From: Tatumella ptyseos ATCC 33301
GTDB lineage: Bacteria; Pseudomonadota; Gammaproteobacteria; Enterobacterales; Enterobacteriaceae
Reading direction: 5' to 3'
Length of the DNA: 64,000 nt
Assembly: GCF_000735525.1 (NCBI RefSeq)
Contig: NZ_JMPR01000019.1
Span: forward strand, 1-64,000
Shown: positions 52,270-61,159 of the stretch, one piece after another
How positions within the stretch are numbered: the first letter of the stretch is position 1
Layout of the letters: the number at the start of each line of letters is the position of its first letter
Position numbers and translations under genes: made by a program
Notes under the pieces: model-generated
Database searches by the model: none
What the model was told of the DNA's origin: nothing
What the model saw: only the letters and a program-made list of their open reading frames with translations

Positions 52270-53436
52270 TCAGTGATGTCCATCTGGCGGTCTCTGTTCT
52301 GACTGCAACGCATTTTCTGCCAGCCGGGCCAGATAGCGGGAGACCGGTAACAGGACATCATCATTGATGCGGAAAGCCGGATGGTGCAAGGCATATGGCT
52401 GGCCTGTTCCCACCATCACAAAGGCGCCGGGAAGTTGCTGCTGGTAAAATGCAAAATCTTCACCGATAGGGCTGGCTTCAACGACTCTGGCGTCAAACCC
52501 GCTGTCGGTCGCCTGCTGAAGTGCAAAGCGGGCCCAGTCAGCATCATTGATGACCGGTGGCGGACCCGGCTGCCAGTCCAGACTGATTTTTGCTTCAAAC
52601 CCTGTGGCTATACCGTTCAGCAGGTGCCGTAAGCGGGTCTCAATCAACTGACGTGTTGCGGGCGAAAAAGTCCGAACCGTACCTTCCAGCCAGGCACTGT
52701 CCGGGATCACATTCCAGGTGGTACCGCTGTGTATCTGTGTCACAGAGACCACGGCATTATCGGCGGAAGGTGCATTCCGGCTGATCAGCGTCTGCAATGC
52801 GGTGATCAGCTGACCGGCGATCACGATGGGATCATTACCTTCATGGGGACGGGCTGCATGACTGCCGGTACCGGTGACAGTGATCCTGAACTTATCTACC
52901 GCTGCTGTCAGTGCTCCCGCTTTCGTACCAATAACTCCGGCTGGCAGGGTCGGGTCATTATGTAACCCGAAGATCGCAAATGCTTTTTTTAACGCACCGG
53001 TATTAATGATCTCCGGTGCGCCCTGACCGGTTTCTTCTGCCGCCTGAAAAAGGATCCTGACCCGGCCCGTTAGTGTGCTTTCCTGTTTTTTCAGCAGAAT
53101 GGCTGCACCCAGCGCCGCGGTGCAATGGAAGTCATGCCCGCAGGCATGCATGACACCCGGATTTTGTGAACGATATTCGACGCCGGACTGCTCTTCGATG
53201 GGCAGCGCATCAATATCCGAACGTAGTACCACCAGTGGCCCCTGCGGATCTCCGATTTCGGCGACCAGCCCTGTCTTCAATGGCAGATCTAAAATCCTGA
53301 TCTGGTGAGATCCCAGCCGGGCACGAAGCCGGGCTGTTGTTTCGAATTCCTGATTCGATAATTCAGGAAACCGGTGCAGTTCATGGCGAAAGGCGATCAG
53401 GCTTTCAGCAAAGCGGCTTTCATTGAATTCAGTCAT
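52270..53436 (-). CDS. M20D amidohydrolase, probable N-acetylcysteine-type deacetylase
   Basis: 388 residues. Zn/Mn-dependent peptidase M20 family, HipO/YxeP branch. Metal ligands: Cys99 and His101 in MHACGHDFH, Glu134-Glu135 in AAEETGQGA, His159 in GLHN and a C-terminal His in LHHPAF. The dimerisation lid is at about 180-295. Such enzymes remove N-acyl groups from amino acids. The start overlaps the stop of the upstream acetyltransferase gene by four bases (ATGA), so the pair is translated together; acetylation followed by deacetylation is the logic of the YxeL/YxeP pathway. Hippurate or indole-acyl amino acid hydrolysis are alternatives. Confidence 0.88.
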   Translation of the reverse strand: MTEFNESRFAESLIAFRHELHRFPELSNQEFETTARLRARLGSHQIRILDLPLKTGLVAEIGDPQGPLVVLRSDIDALPIEEQSGVEYRSQNPGVMHACGHDFHCTAALGAAILLKKQESTLTGRVRILFQAAEETGQGAPEIINTGALKKAFAIFGLHNDPTLPAGVIGTKAGALTAAVDKFRITVTGTGSHAARPHEGNDPIVIAGQLITALQTLISRNAPSADNAVVSVTQIHSGTTWNVIPDSAWLEGTVRTFSPATRQLIETRLRHLLNGIATGFEAKISLDWQPGPPPVINDADWARFALQQATDSGFDARVVEASPIGEDFAFYQQQLPGAFVMVGTGQPYALHHPAFRINDDVLLPVSRYLARLAENALQSEQRPPDGHH

Positions 53437-53996
53437 TGTGTTTCTTTTATCCTGTCATCGGTGACGGGTGGAATAGCGTGTTGTGCCAACCAGTATTTGT
53501 GCGCGGACTCATCAAGGATTTTTTTCATATACAGGGTGATATGGCCTTTTCCCAAATCGGCGGTATGCATAGGGATAAACCCGCGTTTCTGATACATATT
53601 TTTCAGCCAGGGATGGCTGACTGCTGTACCCAGTGAAACGGCCGGAGCCCGTAATTGCCCGGTCAGTATTTCCTGTTCTACCCGTTCCATGACCTGACGG
53701 CCGTAATGCCTGCCCGGATAATCGGGGTGTGCAGCAAACCAGCCAAGGTGTGGCAGGCCTAACGGGCCAGGCTGAGGACCCCAGGGATAGCGAAGAGTGA
53801 CCGATGAAACCAGTGTCGCTCCGTCGTAAAGGGCGTATACCCCGTGATGTTGTATGTGCCGCCGGGTTTTTTCCCTGGTGGTACTGGCGGCATCAAAATA
53901 AATACCCGGCACTTTCGTCGCAGCATAAGCCGACAGGATCAGCGCCTGATAATCCTCCGTTTCATCTTCCCTGACCTGACGAAAATCAAGAGACAT
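53433..53996 (-). CDS. GNAT-family N-acetyltransferase
   Basis: 187 residues. The acetyl-CoA loop is seen in AAHPDYPGRHYGRQVMERVE (Q/R-x-x-G-x-G/A type, here PGRHYG) at about 92-111, and the later motif WLKNMYQKRGF at about 139-149 is the usual GNAT motif B. The substrate cannot be read from sequence. Coupling to a deacetylase and closeness to a flavin monooxygenase suggest it acetylates a small amine such as a modified cysteine. Confidence 0.82.
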   Translation of the reverse strand: MSLDFRQVREDETEDYQALILSAYAATKVPGIYFDAASTTREKTRRHIQHHGVYALYDGATLVSSVTLRYPWGPQPGPLGLPHLGWFAAHPDYPGRHYGRQVMERVEQEILTGQLRAPAVSLGTAVSHPWLKNMYQKRGFIPMHTADLGKGHITLYMKKILDESAHKYWLAQHAIPPVTDDRIKETQ

Positions 53997-54247
53997 AAAA
54001 TTTTCCTTACCGGTAAACGATTAAAAAAAGAATAACGTCAGTTGCCAGTGTGGGATAACTTATCAGTAAATGAATACAGAGAGATAGTTAATGTCTGTAT
54101 AAGCTAATGCGTAGTTGATATTTACTCTTTGTGTTTTTTATTGCGAATATAAGCCTCCATCGTAATATGGCGGTTGTTATTTCCGGCTCTGTATTTAACA
54201 GAAAAGATAGGATGTATTGAGCAGCGATAATTTCTTTTTTCGGATAA

Positions 54248-54353
54248 ATGGCGCTTCGCCATGATTATTGTGGGCAGCGGCCCCTCTGACGCCTGAGAGG
54301 ACGAAGGAAGCAGGAAATACCTGCACCGGGACACTCCGGCAGGTTATTTTTTT
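54248..54353 (+). promoter_or_regulatory. Unassigned structured leader or small RNA with terminator
   Basis: Four local stems on the plus strand: ATGGCG/CGCCAT (54248-54262), CCTCT/AGAGG (54283-54300), GCAGG/CCTGC (54310-54324), then CCTG and CCGG pairing with CCGG and CAGG (54320-54343) followed by TTATTTTTTT. The third stem shares CCTGC with the fourth, so they exclude each other like an antiterminator and terminator. I could not match the aptamer part to a known riboswitch class. It could equally be a small RNA ending at this terminator. Confidence 0.55.
54320..54353 (+). terminator. Intrinsic terminator in the 54 kb gap
   Basis: CCTG-CA-CCGG, a 6-base loop, CCGG-CAGG, then TTATTTTTTT. 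A stem of 8 bp with a two-base bulge and a good T-tract, about 300 bases upstream of the monooxygenase gene and not behind any plus-strand gene. Confidence 0.75.
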
Positions 54354-54655
54354 CCGGACGGAGAGATACGCGGAACAGACTCAGGGGGAAGCCTTACGGA
54401 TACGTCCGCGATGATATCTCCTCCGGGAATATATCAGGGACACCTTTCACCGAACCGCACTTAAATTACGAACAGAGGTCAGTCAGGGCATATATTCCCT
54501 GAAAACTTTCAGCCATGACACGATTAAAGCGACCAGTGAAAAAGTAAATTTATATCTGGTTTTTATCTTTTATGGGGAGTAAATCGGCGGGCAGAGACTC
54601 TCAACCGGAAAAAAGACCGTGATTATTTCAGCAACAGAATATTCAGGAAGATTCT

Positions 54656-55957
54656 ATGGAAAATTCAGAGACTCAGCGCCGCCTTCGTTTGGGCCTTTTT
54701 GTACAGCCTCTAGGACATCATGTCAGTGGCTGGCGTTTAACCGATAATGCAGGGGCACCTACCGACATCGACTGGCTGATCACCCTGGCAAAAAAAGCTG
54801 AAGCCGGAACTTTTGATTTGTTTTTTGTGGGTGATGCACTGGCGACCAGCATGTACCGCTTACCTTCAACAATGGCGCGGCTGGAGCCACTGACACTGTT
54901 ATCGGCTCTGGCAGTACAGACCCGAAGTATTGGTCTGGCTGCCACGGCATCCACCACATTCAGTGATCCTTTTACTCTGGCCCGCAGTTTATCCTCACTT
55001 GACCATATCAGCCGCGGCCGGGCAGCCTGGAATGTCGTCACGTCATTTTCAAATGATGTGGCACGTAATTTCAGCCGTGAAGATATGCCGGACCATGCCC
55101 AACGTTATGGGCGGGCCCGCGAGTTCCTGGATGTCGCCAGTAAATTATGGAATGGCTGGGAGGAAGGGGCAGTTCAGCCAGACGCAGAGACTGGCCGCTA
55201 TTTTGTCGATGAAAAAATAAAAGCTGTGAATCATCGCGGTGAGCATTTTCAGGTTCAGGGCCCGCTGAATATCACCCGTTCCCCTCAGGGACGTCCGGTG
55301 ATCATCACGGCAGGCTCCTCTGTGGATGGCCAGAAACTGGCTGCCGAAACAGCAGAAGTTATTTTTACGGCATCGGCCACGCTGGAAGAAGGACAGGCAT
55401 TTTACCGTGTTCAGAAACAGCAAATCAGGGAAGCAGGGCGTGACCCCTCCCATGTGGTGATTATGCCGGGAGTGATGCCTGTTGTCGGACGTACACGTGA
55501 GGAAGCCCATGCACTATGGAAACAACTGAATACCCTGGTTGACCTTGAGAACGGGATCAGTCAGTTATCGCTGCGGTTCGGGGTCGATTTATCAGGTTAC
55601 CCGCTGGATGGGCCGGTGCCCGACGTTCCGTTAGGAGAGGGGAACCAGAGCCGTGTCAGGCTGATGCTGGATATGGCGAAGCGGGATAACCTGACCCTGG
55701 GCGAGTTGGCAGCGATTGCTGCCGGATCGCGCGGGCATCGGGTGATCATCGGTACAGCAGAAGATATCGCCGATGATTTTGAATTATGGCTGAACCAGGG
55801 GGCTGCGGATGGCTTCAACATCATGCCTGCGATTATGCCGGAACAGTTGGATCTGTTTATCGAACGAGTGATCCCGGAGCTGCGTCGTCGTGGCTTGTTC
55901 CGTCAGGATTATGCCCACAGTACATTACGTGAAAATCTGGGGCTCCCGGCCGTGTAA
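54656..55957 (+). CDS. NtaA/SnaA/DszA-family flavin monooxygenase (YxeK-like)
   Basis: 433 residues, bacterial luciferase-like TIM barrel using FMNH2 from a separate reductase. Family features are the N-terminal LGLFVQPLGHHVSGWR, the flavin-site RGRAAWNVVTS, and QGRPVIITAGSS. Members oxygenate at carbon next to S or N (NTA, dibenzothiophene sulfone). Bacillus YxeK (SscC) cleaves N-acetyl-S-(2-succino)cysteine, and the neighbouring acetyltransferase and deacetylase point to a similar role. AGGAAGA precedes the ATG. No flavin reductase is next to it. Confidence 0.87.
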   Translation: MENSETQRRLRLGLFVQPLGHHVSGWRLTDNAGAPTDIDWLITLAKKAEAGTFDLFFVGDALATSMYRLPSTMARLEPLTLLSALAVQTRSIGLAATASTTFSDPFTLARSLSSLDHISRGRAAWNVVTSFSNDVARNFSREDMPDHAQRYGRAREFLDVASKLWNGWEEGAVQPDAETGRYFVDEKIKAVNHRGEHFQVQGPLNITRSPQGRPVIITAGSSVDGQKLAAETAEVIFTASATLEEGQAFYRVQKQQIREAGRDPSHVVIMPGVMPVVGRTREEAHALWKQLNTLVDLENGISQLSLRFGVDLSGYPLDGPVPDVPLGEGNQSRVRLMLDMAKRDNLTLGELAAIAAGSRGHRVIIGTAEDIADDFELWLNQGAADGFNIMPAIMPEQLDLFIERVIPELRRRGLFRQDYAHSTLRENLGLPAV

Positions 55958-56295
55958 CCTGCTATCTAAACCAGAAACCGATAGCGTGCGTGTGAGGCTG
56001 ATCGTGTTATTATCCGGTAATATGCACCCTTAGTGCCTGCCGGTCAGGCGGTATCCTTACGGAAACCACAGGGAGCGTTAGCAGAATGATCCTGACGCGG
56101 TGACTGGCCGGCGTCACCGGCAGGGGGAAGTCTTCAGCAAATTTTTACTGATGTTCTGCAAAACCTTGTCACAGATGAGTACAGGAAAAAGCACCGTAAT
56201 GCTGTTCTACTTAGCGCCGGATAAGCTATAAACCATAGTGATAACCTGTAGCCTTTATTACTGCCCGTCGTGGGAAAGTTTGTTAGGGAGTTTTT
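55958..56295. other. Gap before the RcnB-like gene
   Basis: 338 bases, no gene. A small hairpin CGGTGAC/GTCACCG lies near 56098-56119. The right part is presumed to carry the promoter of the RcnB-like gene; TATAAA at about 56227-56232 is a possible -10 element. Confidence 0.4.
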
Positions 56296-56739
56296 ATGCG
56301 TAAGCCGTTTGTTTTAGCCTCATCTGTCATGCTGATGTCAGTGAGTTTACTGGGTGTGAGTCAGGTCAACGCGGAAGATGCCCCTGTAACACCGGTCACT
56401 TCTGCGCCTGCGGCTACGGCCACTCAGGCACCGGCAGCCTCTCAGTCACCGGCAGAAGCGCCTGCAGCATCTGCTCCCGCGACTGCGCCTTCAGATACGT
56501 CAAAAGATCCGCTGGATCGTGACACTGTTTTTGGTGATTTCCATCACTATGCTATCGGCGATGTTGTTCCGCCGTTGTATCGTTCCGCGACTTACAATAT
56601 TGCCAAATGGCAGTTGAGAAAATTACCGGCACCGGTCGCCGGAAGTCACTGGACCTATATGGGCGGTGATTACGTCCTGATCACGGATGCGGAAGGGAAA
56701 ATATTGCGTATTATTTCCGGCGATATTATCTACCGTTAA
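56296..56739 (+). CDS. RcnB-family periplasmic protein
   Basis: 147 residues. A signal peptide ends at about residue 26 (QVNA). A low-complexity Ala/Pro/Thr/Ser segment (about 30-72) leads to a C-terminal RcnB domain (about 80-147) with the family pattern YAIGDVVPPLYR, WQLRKLP, GSHWTYMGGDYVLI and a final I-x-x-I-x. E. coli RcnB modulates nickel and cobalt balance with RcnA; related proteins of this domain have no known role. No rcnA/rcnR is nearby, so a metal role is not supported by context. TTAGGGAG precedes the ATG. Convergent with opgB. Confidence 0.85.
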   Translation: MRKPFVLASSVMLMSVSLLGVSQVNAEDAPVTPVTSAPAATATQAPAASQSPAEAPAASAPATAPSDTSKDPLDRDTVFGDFHHYAIGDVVPPLYRSATYNIAKWQLRKLPAPVAGSHWTYMGGDYVLITDAEGKILRIISGDIIYR

Positions 56740-56798
56740 TCTGCCATGTTACGGAGGGGGCGCAATGCCCCCTCGCTTTTACTGAACGCTCCTGCCTG

Positions 56799-59099
56799 TC
56801 AGGGCTGGCTGTCATCAGTGACTATCTGTAATGACTGCAAGCCTATCCCCAGCTTACGCGGATCCTGCCCGATAATATTATCCAGCATACTTTCAACGGG
56901 TTCCGGCGGAGTCAGGGTAATCACACGGCTCCCGGCCGGGGGGGTGAAGTGCAGTTGATACCCGGTTAATTCTGCTGTCGGGATAAAGGTCTGTTGCTGA
57001 CCACCGACCGTCACCCGCACAGGCTTGCCGATATTCGGGCCAAAACCTTTGGCAGTGATCCGCAGCGTGAAGGCCGCCGGCAGAGGCGCTTTATAGGTCA
57101 GCGTTACGGCTGGTGCAAGATTCGCATTGGACCAGCGGCCCCAGCCCTCATTGCGGGACAGACCGCTAAAGGATTCGACCGATTCCGGCGCACCGGGCAG
57201 GTTGAACAGATAGACTGCCGAAGGGTACCGGATAGTGTTGTCCGGCATTTTCAGCAGGGATAGGGCTTGCTGATAGTGGTCTGCCGAAGAAAGGGTGGGC
57301 GGGAAGATGACTTTGCCCTGGTAGAGACCGGCCCCGAGTTCGGTGACTTCCGGCGTGCCCCCTAACTGACCGTGGGTATAACAAAGCGCATCAGTCAATG
57401 CCAGCGACGGCGCCCACAGACGGCCGGCTTTATAACATTTATCGACCCAGACGAATTTATCCCCGGCGGCAAACCGGCTGAGCCGCGCAGAAAGAGTTTC
57501 GGCATAGACGCCTTCAGGAATAGGTTCGACTTTATCAGCATCGACTTTAATCAGCACCGGCAACCGGAAGGTGGAGCCGGAAAAACTCAGGGTATTTTTC
57601 TGCGGATCGACAGTGAAGTGATCTATTTTTCGGGGAAAGTTCCAGAGCTGAATAATGTCCGGTTTCCACTGCAGAACTTTCTGCGACAGGTTATCAAACA
57701 CCTGTGACAGAGAGGTACCGGAAAGGGTACTGCGTCCCAGACCAATAAAATTATCGCCGCCAAGGATATCCAGGACGGTTGCACCGTTATCCATGGTGTT
57801 ACGTTTGCTGTTCAGGGTAACGGTTTCGGGCTTATCCCCGCGAATAATAAAAAAGGTATCGTGGCGCGGATAGCGGGTCAGATAACGGTATGCCGTATTG
57901 TTCATCGCCAGATGATCCGAGCCGACAACAATTACCGTATTTTTAAAGCCAGGTGACTGCGTTATCCGCTCAATCAGTCGCGCGATATGTTCCTGAGAAC
58001 AGGCCACGGCACTGAAAGAAAGATTATTTTTTCCCTCGTACGGATAGCTTTTTCGCTGGCAAGAGGCAGAGATAAAGCCATCCGGGTGATGGGTGTCTAC
58101 GGTCAGCGCAAACAGAGCGAAGCGTTGGTTTTGTGCCGACAGTTGCTGGTACTTATCGAAAACTTTATCCAGAACTGTATCGTCATAAAATCCCCAGTTA
58201 TTCCTGTACCCGGGGTTTGCTACCTGGGTTTTCAGTTCTTCTGACCCTTCCATATGTTGCGGCTCAAACCCGTGGGAACGCAGGAAGATATCTTTTCCTC
58301 CAAAGCGTAAATCGGCCCCCTGAATAAACCAGTTCTGGTATCCGGAGTTTTTCAGAATATCGCCAAGGCAGATATTTTGCGGATAAAAACTGGAAAGAGA
58401 AGACGAAGCATTCCCCTCAAACGGAGCAAACAGGGGGATCCCGCATTGCGAAGCCACCATACCGGCGATGGTATAGTCGGTACCGGGTAATTGTTCAGTT
58501 GACGTAAAATCGATACCTGACTGCATCTGCTGCATCAGTTCCGGAGCGAGGTTCGGGAAGGCTTGCTGATTAAAGTAGGTTCTTTCCAGGCTTTCCGCAT
58601 AAATATAAACCAGATTCAGGTGAGGTTTTTTAATCTTGCTATCGGGGACTTTATAATAGTCATCAAAATCAGACCCTTCCTGAAATGAATGCGAGGCGAC
58701 GAGCGATTTTATTTGCTGGTAAGCCGGGCTGGTATTAATAGAAAGACCGGCCAGCAGACAGGCAAAAATACTCCAGCCAGCATGGTGCTTATTTTTATTC
58801 CGCAGAATACGGGTCAGTACCAGAAAGAGGAGTGCTGTCACGAGGATTAATGCGGATGCCGGTAATAGATAGCGGGCGGTACCGGCCCCGGTCAGGTTAT
58901 TTGTGACGGTATAAAGAACGGCTTCGGTAATTCCGTTACCGGTAAAGTAATTACTGGCAAATAACGTCGCATTCAGTAGAAGAAAGCTCATTAACAACAG
59001 AGTAATAATAACAAACCAGAGCCGGTGACGACCGGCTTTACGGGCATAGATCACGACCGAGGCCGCAAAGAATCCTGTTGAAATAAGCTCTGATACCAA
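56799..59099 (-). CDS. opgB: Phosphoglycerol transferase I OpgB (MdoB)
   Basis: 766 residues (E. coli 763). Inner-membrane enzyme that adds phosphoglycerol from phosphatidylglycerol to osmoregulated periplasmic glucans. Three to four N-terminal helices (about 8-25, 33-55, 75-95, 100-118), then the alkaline phosphatase-superfamily domain: nucleophile region LPGTDYTIAGMVASQCG, TVDTHHPDGF and VGSDHLAMNN are metal and catalytic motifs. No ATG lies at the expected place; TTG 59099 has AGGAG six bases upstream and gives (M)VSELIS, matching E. coli MSELLS. The C-terminal 250 residues form the periplasmic accessory part. Confidence 0.93.
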   Translation of the reverse strand: MVSELISTGFFAASVVIYARKAGRHRLWFVIITLLLMSFLLLNATLFASNYFTGNGITEAVLYTVTNNLTGAGTARYLLPASALILVTALLFLVLTRILRNKNKHHAGWSIFACLLAGLSINTSPAYQQIKSLVASHSFQEGSDFDDYYKVPDSKIKKPHLNLVYIYAESLERTYFNQQAFPNLAPELMQQMQSGIDFTSTEQLPGTDYTIAGMVASQCGIPLFAPFEGNASSSLSSFYPQNICLGDILKNSGYQNWFIQGADLRFGGKDIFLRSHGFEPQHMEGSEELKTQVANPGYRNNWGFYDDTVLDKVFDKYQQLSAQNQRFALFALTVDTHHPDGFISASCQRKSYPYEGKNNLSFSAVACSQEHIARLIERITQSPGFKNTVIVVGSDHLAMNNTAYRYLTRYPRHDTFFIIRGDKPETVTLNSKRNTMDNGATVLDILGGDNFIGLGRSTLSGTSLSQVFDNLSQKVLQWKPDIIQLWNFPRKIDHFTVDPQKNTLSFSGSTFRLPVLIKVDADKVEPIPEGVYAETLSARLSRFAAGDKFVWVDKCYKAGRLWAPSLALTDALCYTHGQLGGTPEVTELGAGLYQGKVIFPPTLSSADHYQQALSLLKMPDNTIRYPSAVYLFNLPGAPESVESFSGLSRNEGWGRWSNANLAPAVTLTYKAPLPAAFTLRITAKGFGPNIGKPVRVTVGGQQQTFIPTAELTGYQLHFTPPAGSRVITLTPPEPVESMLDNIIGQDPRKLGIGLQSLQIVTDDSQP

Positions 59100-59741
59100 A
59101 ATGCTCTCCTGCAAAGAGTAGGTTACCGCCCTGACCTGAAGACCGGACACCGGCGTATACCGGACGGATGTTGCAGATTTTTATGCCTGGCAATGTGCTG
59201 TTTCGCCGGGGATAAGAACCCTGTTTTTTGTTTATTCGAAAATTTTTTGAACCAGATCGCGAAGTTGAGATAAAAATATCTTTTTCGTTCGGTACTATCG
59301 CGGAAGGGTGTCATATTACTGACACATCTTTACGCTAATTTTCTCTGCCGTGCAGGGAAGCTATTGCATTCATTGCACACTAAAAATGTGATTTTAATCT
59401 CAATAACTGAACGATTAATTCATTTAAACAGCAAGACTTCTGTTGATTATAAAACACAATGGATTTTCTGTGCGTTTTTTCTTGATTTATCTACGCGCGT
59501 AGATAAAATCCTTGCCGAAAAACGCCCACAAAAAAATCGCTGTAATCCGGCCATTCAGTTGCTCTTGTAACATTTAAATGATTAGTCATCTAAGACTGGC
59601 AAAAATGACAAGCGAATATTCCGACACCAGGGAATTTCTTCTGATCTCCGTATGCCGGAGAAATATTGCTAACTGTGGGCGTTTTTCACTCAGTGCCACA
59701 GTAAGTCCCTTTCTGACCCAAACGACAGGGAGTACTCCGTG
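59100..59741. other. Divergent regulatory region between opgB and the MHS transporter
   Basis: 642 bases, AT-rich, no credible gene. It contains GTGTCA-TATTAC-TGACAC (59308-59325) on the opgB side, a perfect 22-bp palindrome (59486-59507), and ATTTAAAT near 59572. The transporter start at 59742 has AGGGAG upstream. Confidence 0.6.
59486..59507. promoter_or_regulatory. 22-bp perfect palindrome, candidate LacI-family operator
   Basis: TTTATCTACGC directly followed by its reverse complement GCGTAGATAAA, with a central CG as in LacI/PurR-type operators. It lies 234 bases upstream of the MHS transporter, which is followed by a LacI-family gene. The palindrome is seen; the regulator assignment is inferred. 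Confidence 0.6.
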
Positions 59742-61112
59742 ATGGCACATCCCCCCGGACATCCAACCTCTCATCCTTCGCTGACCCTGACAGAAGAGAG
59801 TGAAGCACGCCGTGATTTCAGGCGGGCGACGTTTTCCTGTTGGCTTGGCACCGCGATGGAATATGCTGACTTCGCACTCTACGGTTTAGCCGCCGGAATT
59901 ATCTTCGGCGATGTTTTTTTCCCCGAAGTCACACCCGCCATGGCGTTACTGTCCAGTTTCGCGACCTGGTCGGTGGGCTTTATTGCCAGGCCCATCGGGG
60001 CACTTTTCTTCGGCTGGCTGGGGGATCGTCACGGACGTAAGTCAGTGATGGTGATCACCATCCTGCTGATGGGATTGTCCACCATGCTGATAGGTCTTAT
60101 CCCGGATTACCGGACTATCGGCCTCTGGGCCCCGGCCTGCCTGGTGGTATTGCGTTTCACTCAGGGGTTCGGTGCCGGGGCTGAGTTATCCGGCGGGACG
60201 GTGATGCTGGGAGAATATGCCCCGCCTGCGCGGCGTGGACTGGTCGCATCCGTCATCGCCCTGGGTTCCAACAGCGGTACCCTGATAGCTTCTGTCGTCT
60301 GGTTGCTGGTGGTTCAGTTGGATCATCAAAGTCTGATCAGTTGGGGGTGGCGGATCCCGTTTCTGTGCAGTTTTCTGATTGCACTCGGGGCTCTGTGGAT
60401 GCGCCGTTCGGTACGTGAAACCCCGGTCTTTGAGCAACGTAAAAAAAAGCTGATGGCAGAGCGTCAGCAAACCCTGCAAACGGCATCACTGAGCAGGAAG
60501 AAACCCTGTGGCCCCGGTAAAGCTTTCTGGGTCATGATCGGGCTGAGAATTGGCGAAAATGGCCCTTCTTATCTGGCTCAGGGGTTTATGGTCGGTTATG
60601 TCGCCAAAGTATTAATGATGGATAAATCAGTACCGACCACCGCTGTTTTCATTGCCTCTGTGCTGGGCTTTTTAGTGATCCCGCTGGCAGGCTGGCTTTC
60701 CGACCGTTATGGCCGCCGGAAACTCTATCGTATTTTTTGCCTGCTATTAATGATTTATGCCTGGCCAGCCTTCATGTTACTGGACAGTCATCAGCCGTGG
60801 ATTGTCATTTCAACGATTGTTGTCGGGATGGCACTGGCTTCTCTGGGGATTTTCGGGGTACAGGCGGCATGGGGCGTAGAGTTGTTTGGTGTCACCCACC
60901 GGTACAGCAAAATGGCCGTCGCCAAAGAACTGGGATCGATTGTTTCCGGCGGCACAGCGCCGCTGGTGGCTGCGGCACTGCTGTCATACTTCGGGCACTG
61001 GTGGGCCATTGCCGTCTATTTTACGCTGATGGCAGGTATCGGTTTTGTGACGACGTTTATTGCACCTGAAACCCGGGGCCGGGACCTGAATTTGCCGGAT
61101 GACGCGATTTAG
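59742..61112 (+). CDS. MHS-family (metabolite:H+ symporter) MFS transporter
   Basis: 456 residues, twelve transmembrane helices. The MHS signature is clear: cytosolic loop motifs GWLGDRHGRKSVM (about 91-103) and the repeat SDRYGRRKLYR, plus RFTQGFGAGAELSGG in helix 4, as in ShiA, YhjE or KgtP. Substrate unknown; the nucleoside hydrolase and regulator downstream suggest a nucleoside or related sugar. The frame opens with GTG-ATG; the ATG at 59742 is taken, with AGGGAG nine bases upstream. Confidence 0.88.
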   Translation: MAHPPGHPTSHPSLTLTEESEARRDFRRATFSCWLGTAMEYADFALYGLAAGIIFGDVFFPEVTPAMALLSSFATWSVGFIARPIGALFFGWLGDRHGRKSVMVITILLMGLSTMLIGLIPDYRTIGLWAPACLVVLRFTQGFGAGAELSGGTVMLGEYAPPARRGLVASVIALGSNSGTLIASVVWLLVVQLDHQSLISWGWRIPFLCSFLIALGALWMRRSVRETPVFEQRKKKLMAERQQTLQTASLSRKKPCGPGKAFWVMIGLRIGENGPSYLAQGFMVGYVAKVLMMDKSVPTTAVFIASVLGFLVIPLAGWLSDRYGRRKLYRIFCLLLMIYAWPAFMLLDSHQPWIVISTIVVGMALASLGIFGVQAAWGVELFGVTHRYSKMAVAKELGSIVSGGTAPLVAAALLSYFGHWWAIAVYFTLMAGIGFVTTFIAPETRGRDLNLPDDAI

Positions 61113-61159
61113 GGGACTCACCCGGGACGTGTCTCCGGCCGGAGAAAACAGGAGAGTAT

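Larger units (their letters stand above)
53997..54655. other. 659-base gap between divergent GNAT and monooxygenase genes
   Basis: No convincing protein-coding frame on either strand; a 70-codon minus-strand frame at 54122-54334 shows nothing recognisable. The left part is AT-rich and should hold the acetyltransferase promoter. The centre (54248-54353) contains a structured plus-strand element, listed separately. The 300 bases after it, before the monooxygenase start, show no clear feature. Confidence 0.6.

Noticed and set aside
54301-54330. B12-box-like stretch (AGCAGGAAATACCTGC) suggesting a cobalamin riboswitch
   Set aside because: The upstream cobalamin core segments are not present, so the likeness is limited to a simple hairpin.
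54122-54334. 70-codon minus-strand frame in the 54 kb gap
   Set aside because: No recognisable family, no good ribosome-binding site, and it overlaps the structured plus-strand element.
59364-59570. 68-codon plus-strand frame upstream of the MHS transporter
   Set aside because: Composition is AT-rich intergenic, it contains the 22-bp palindrome and shows no domain.
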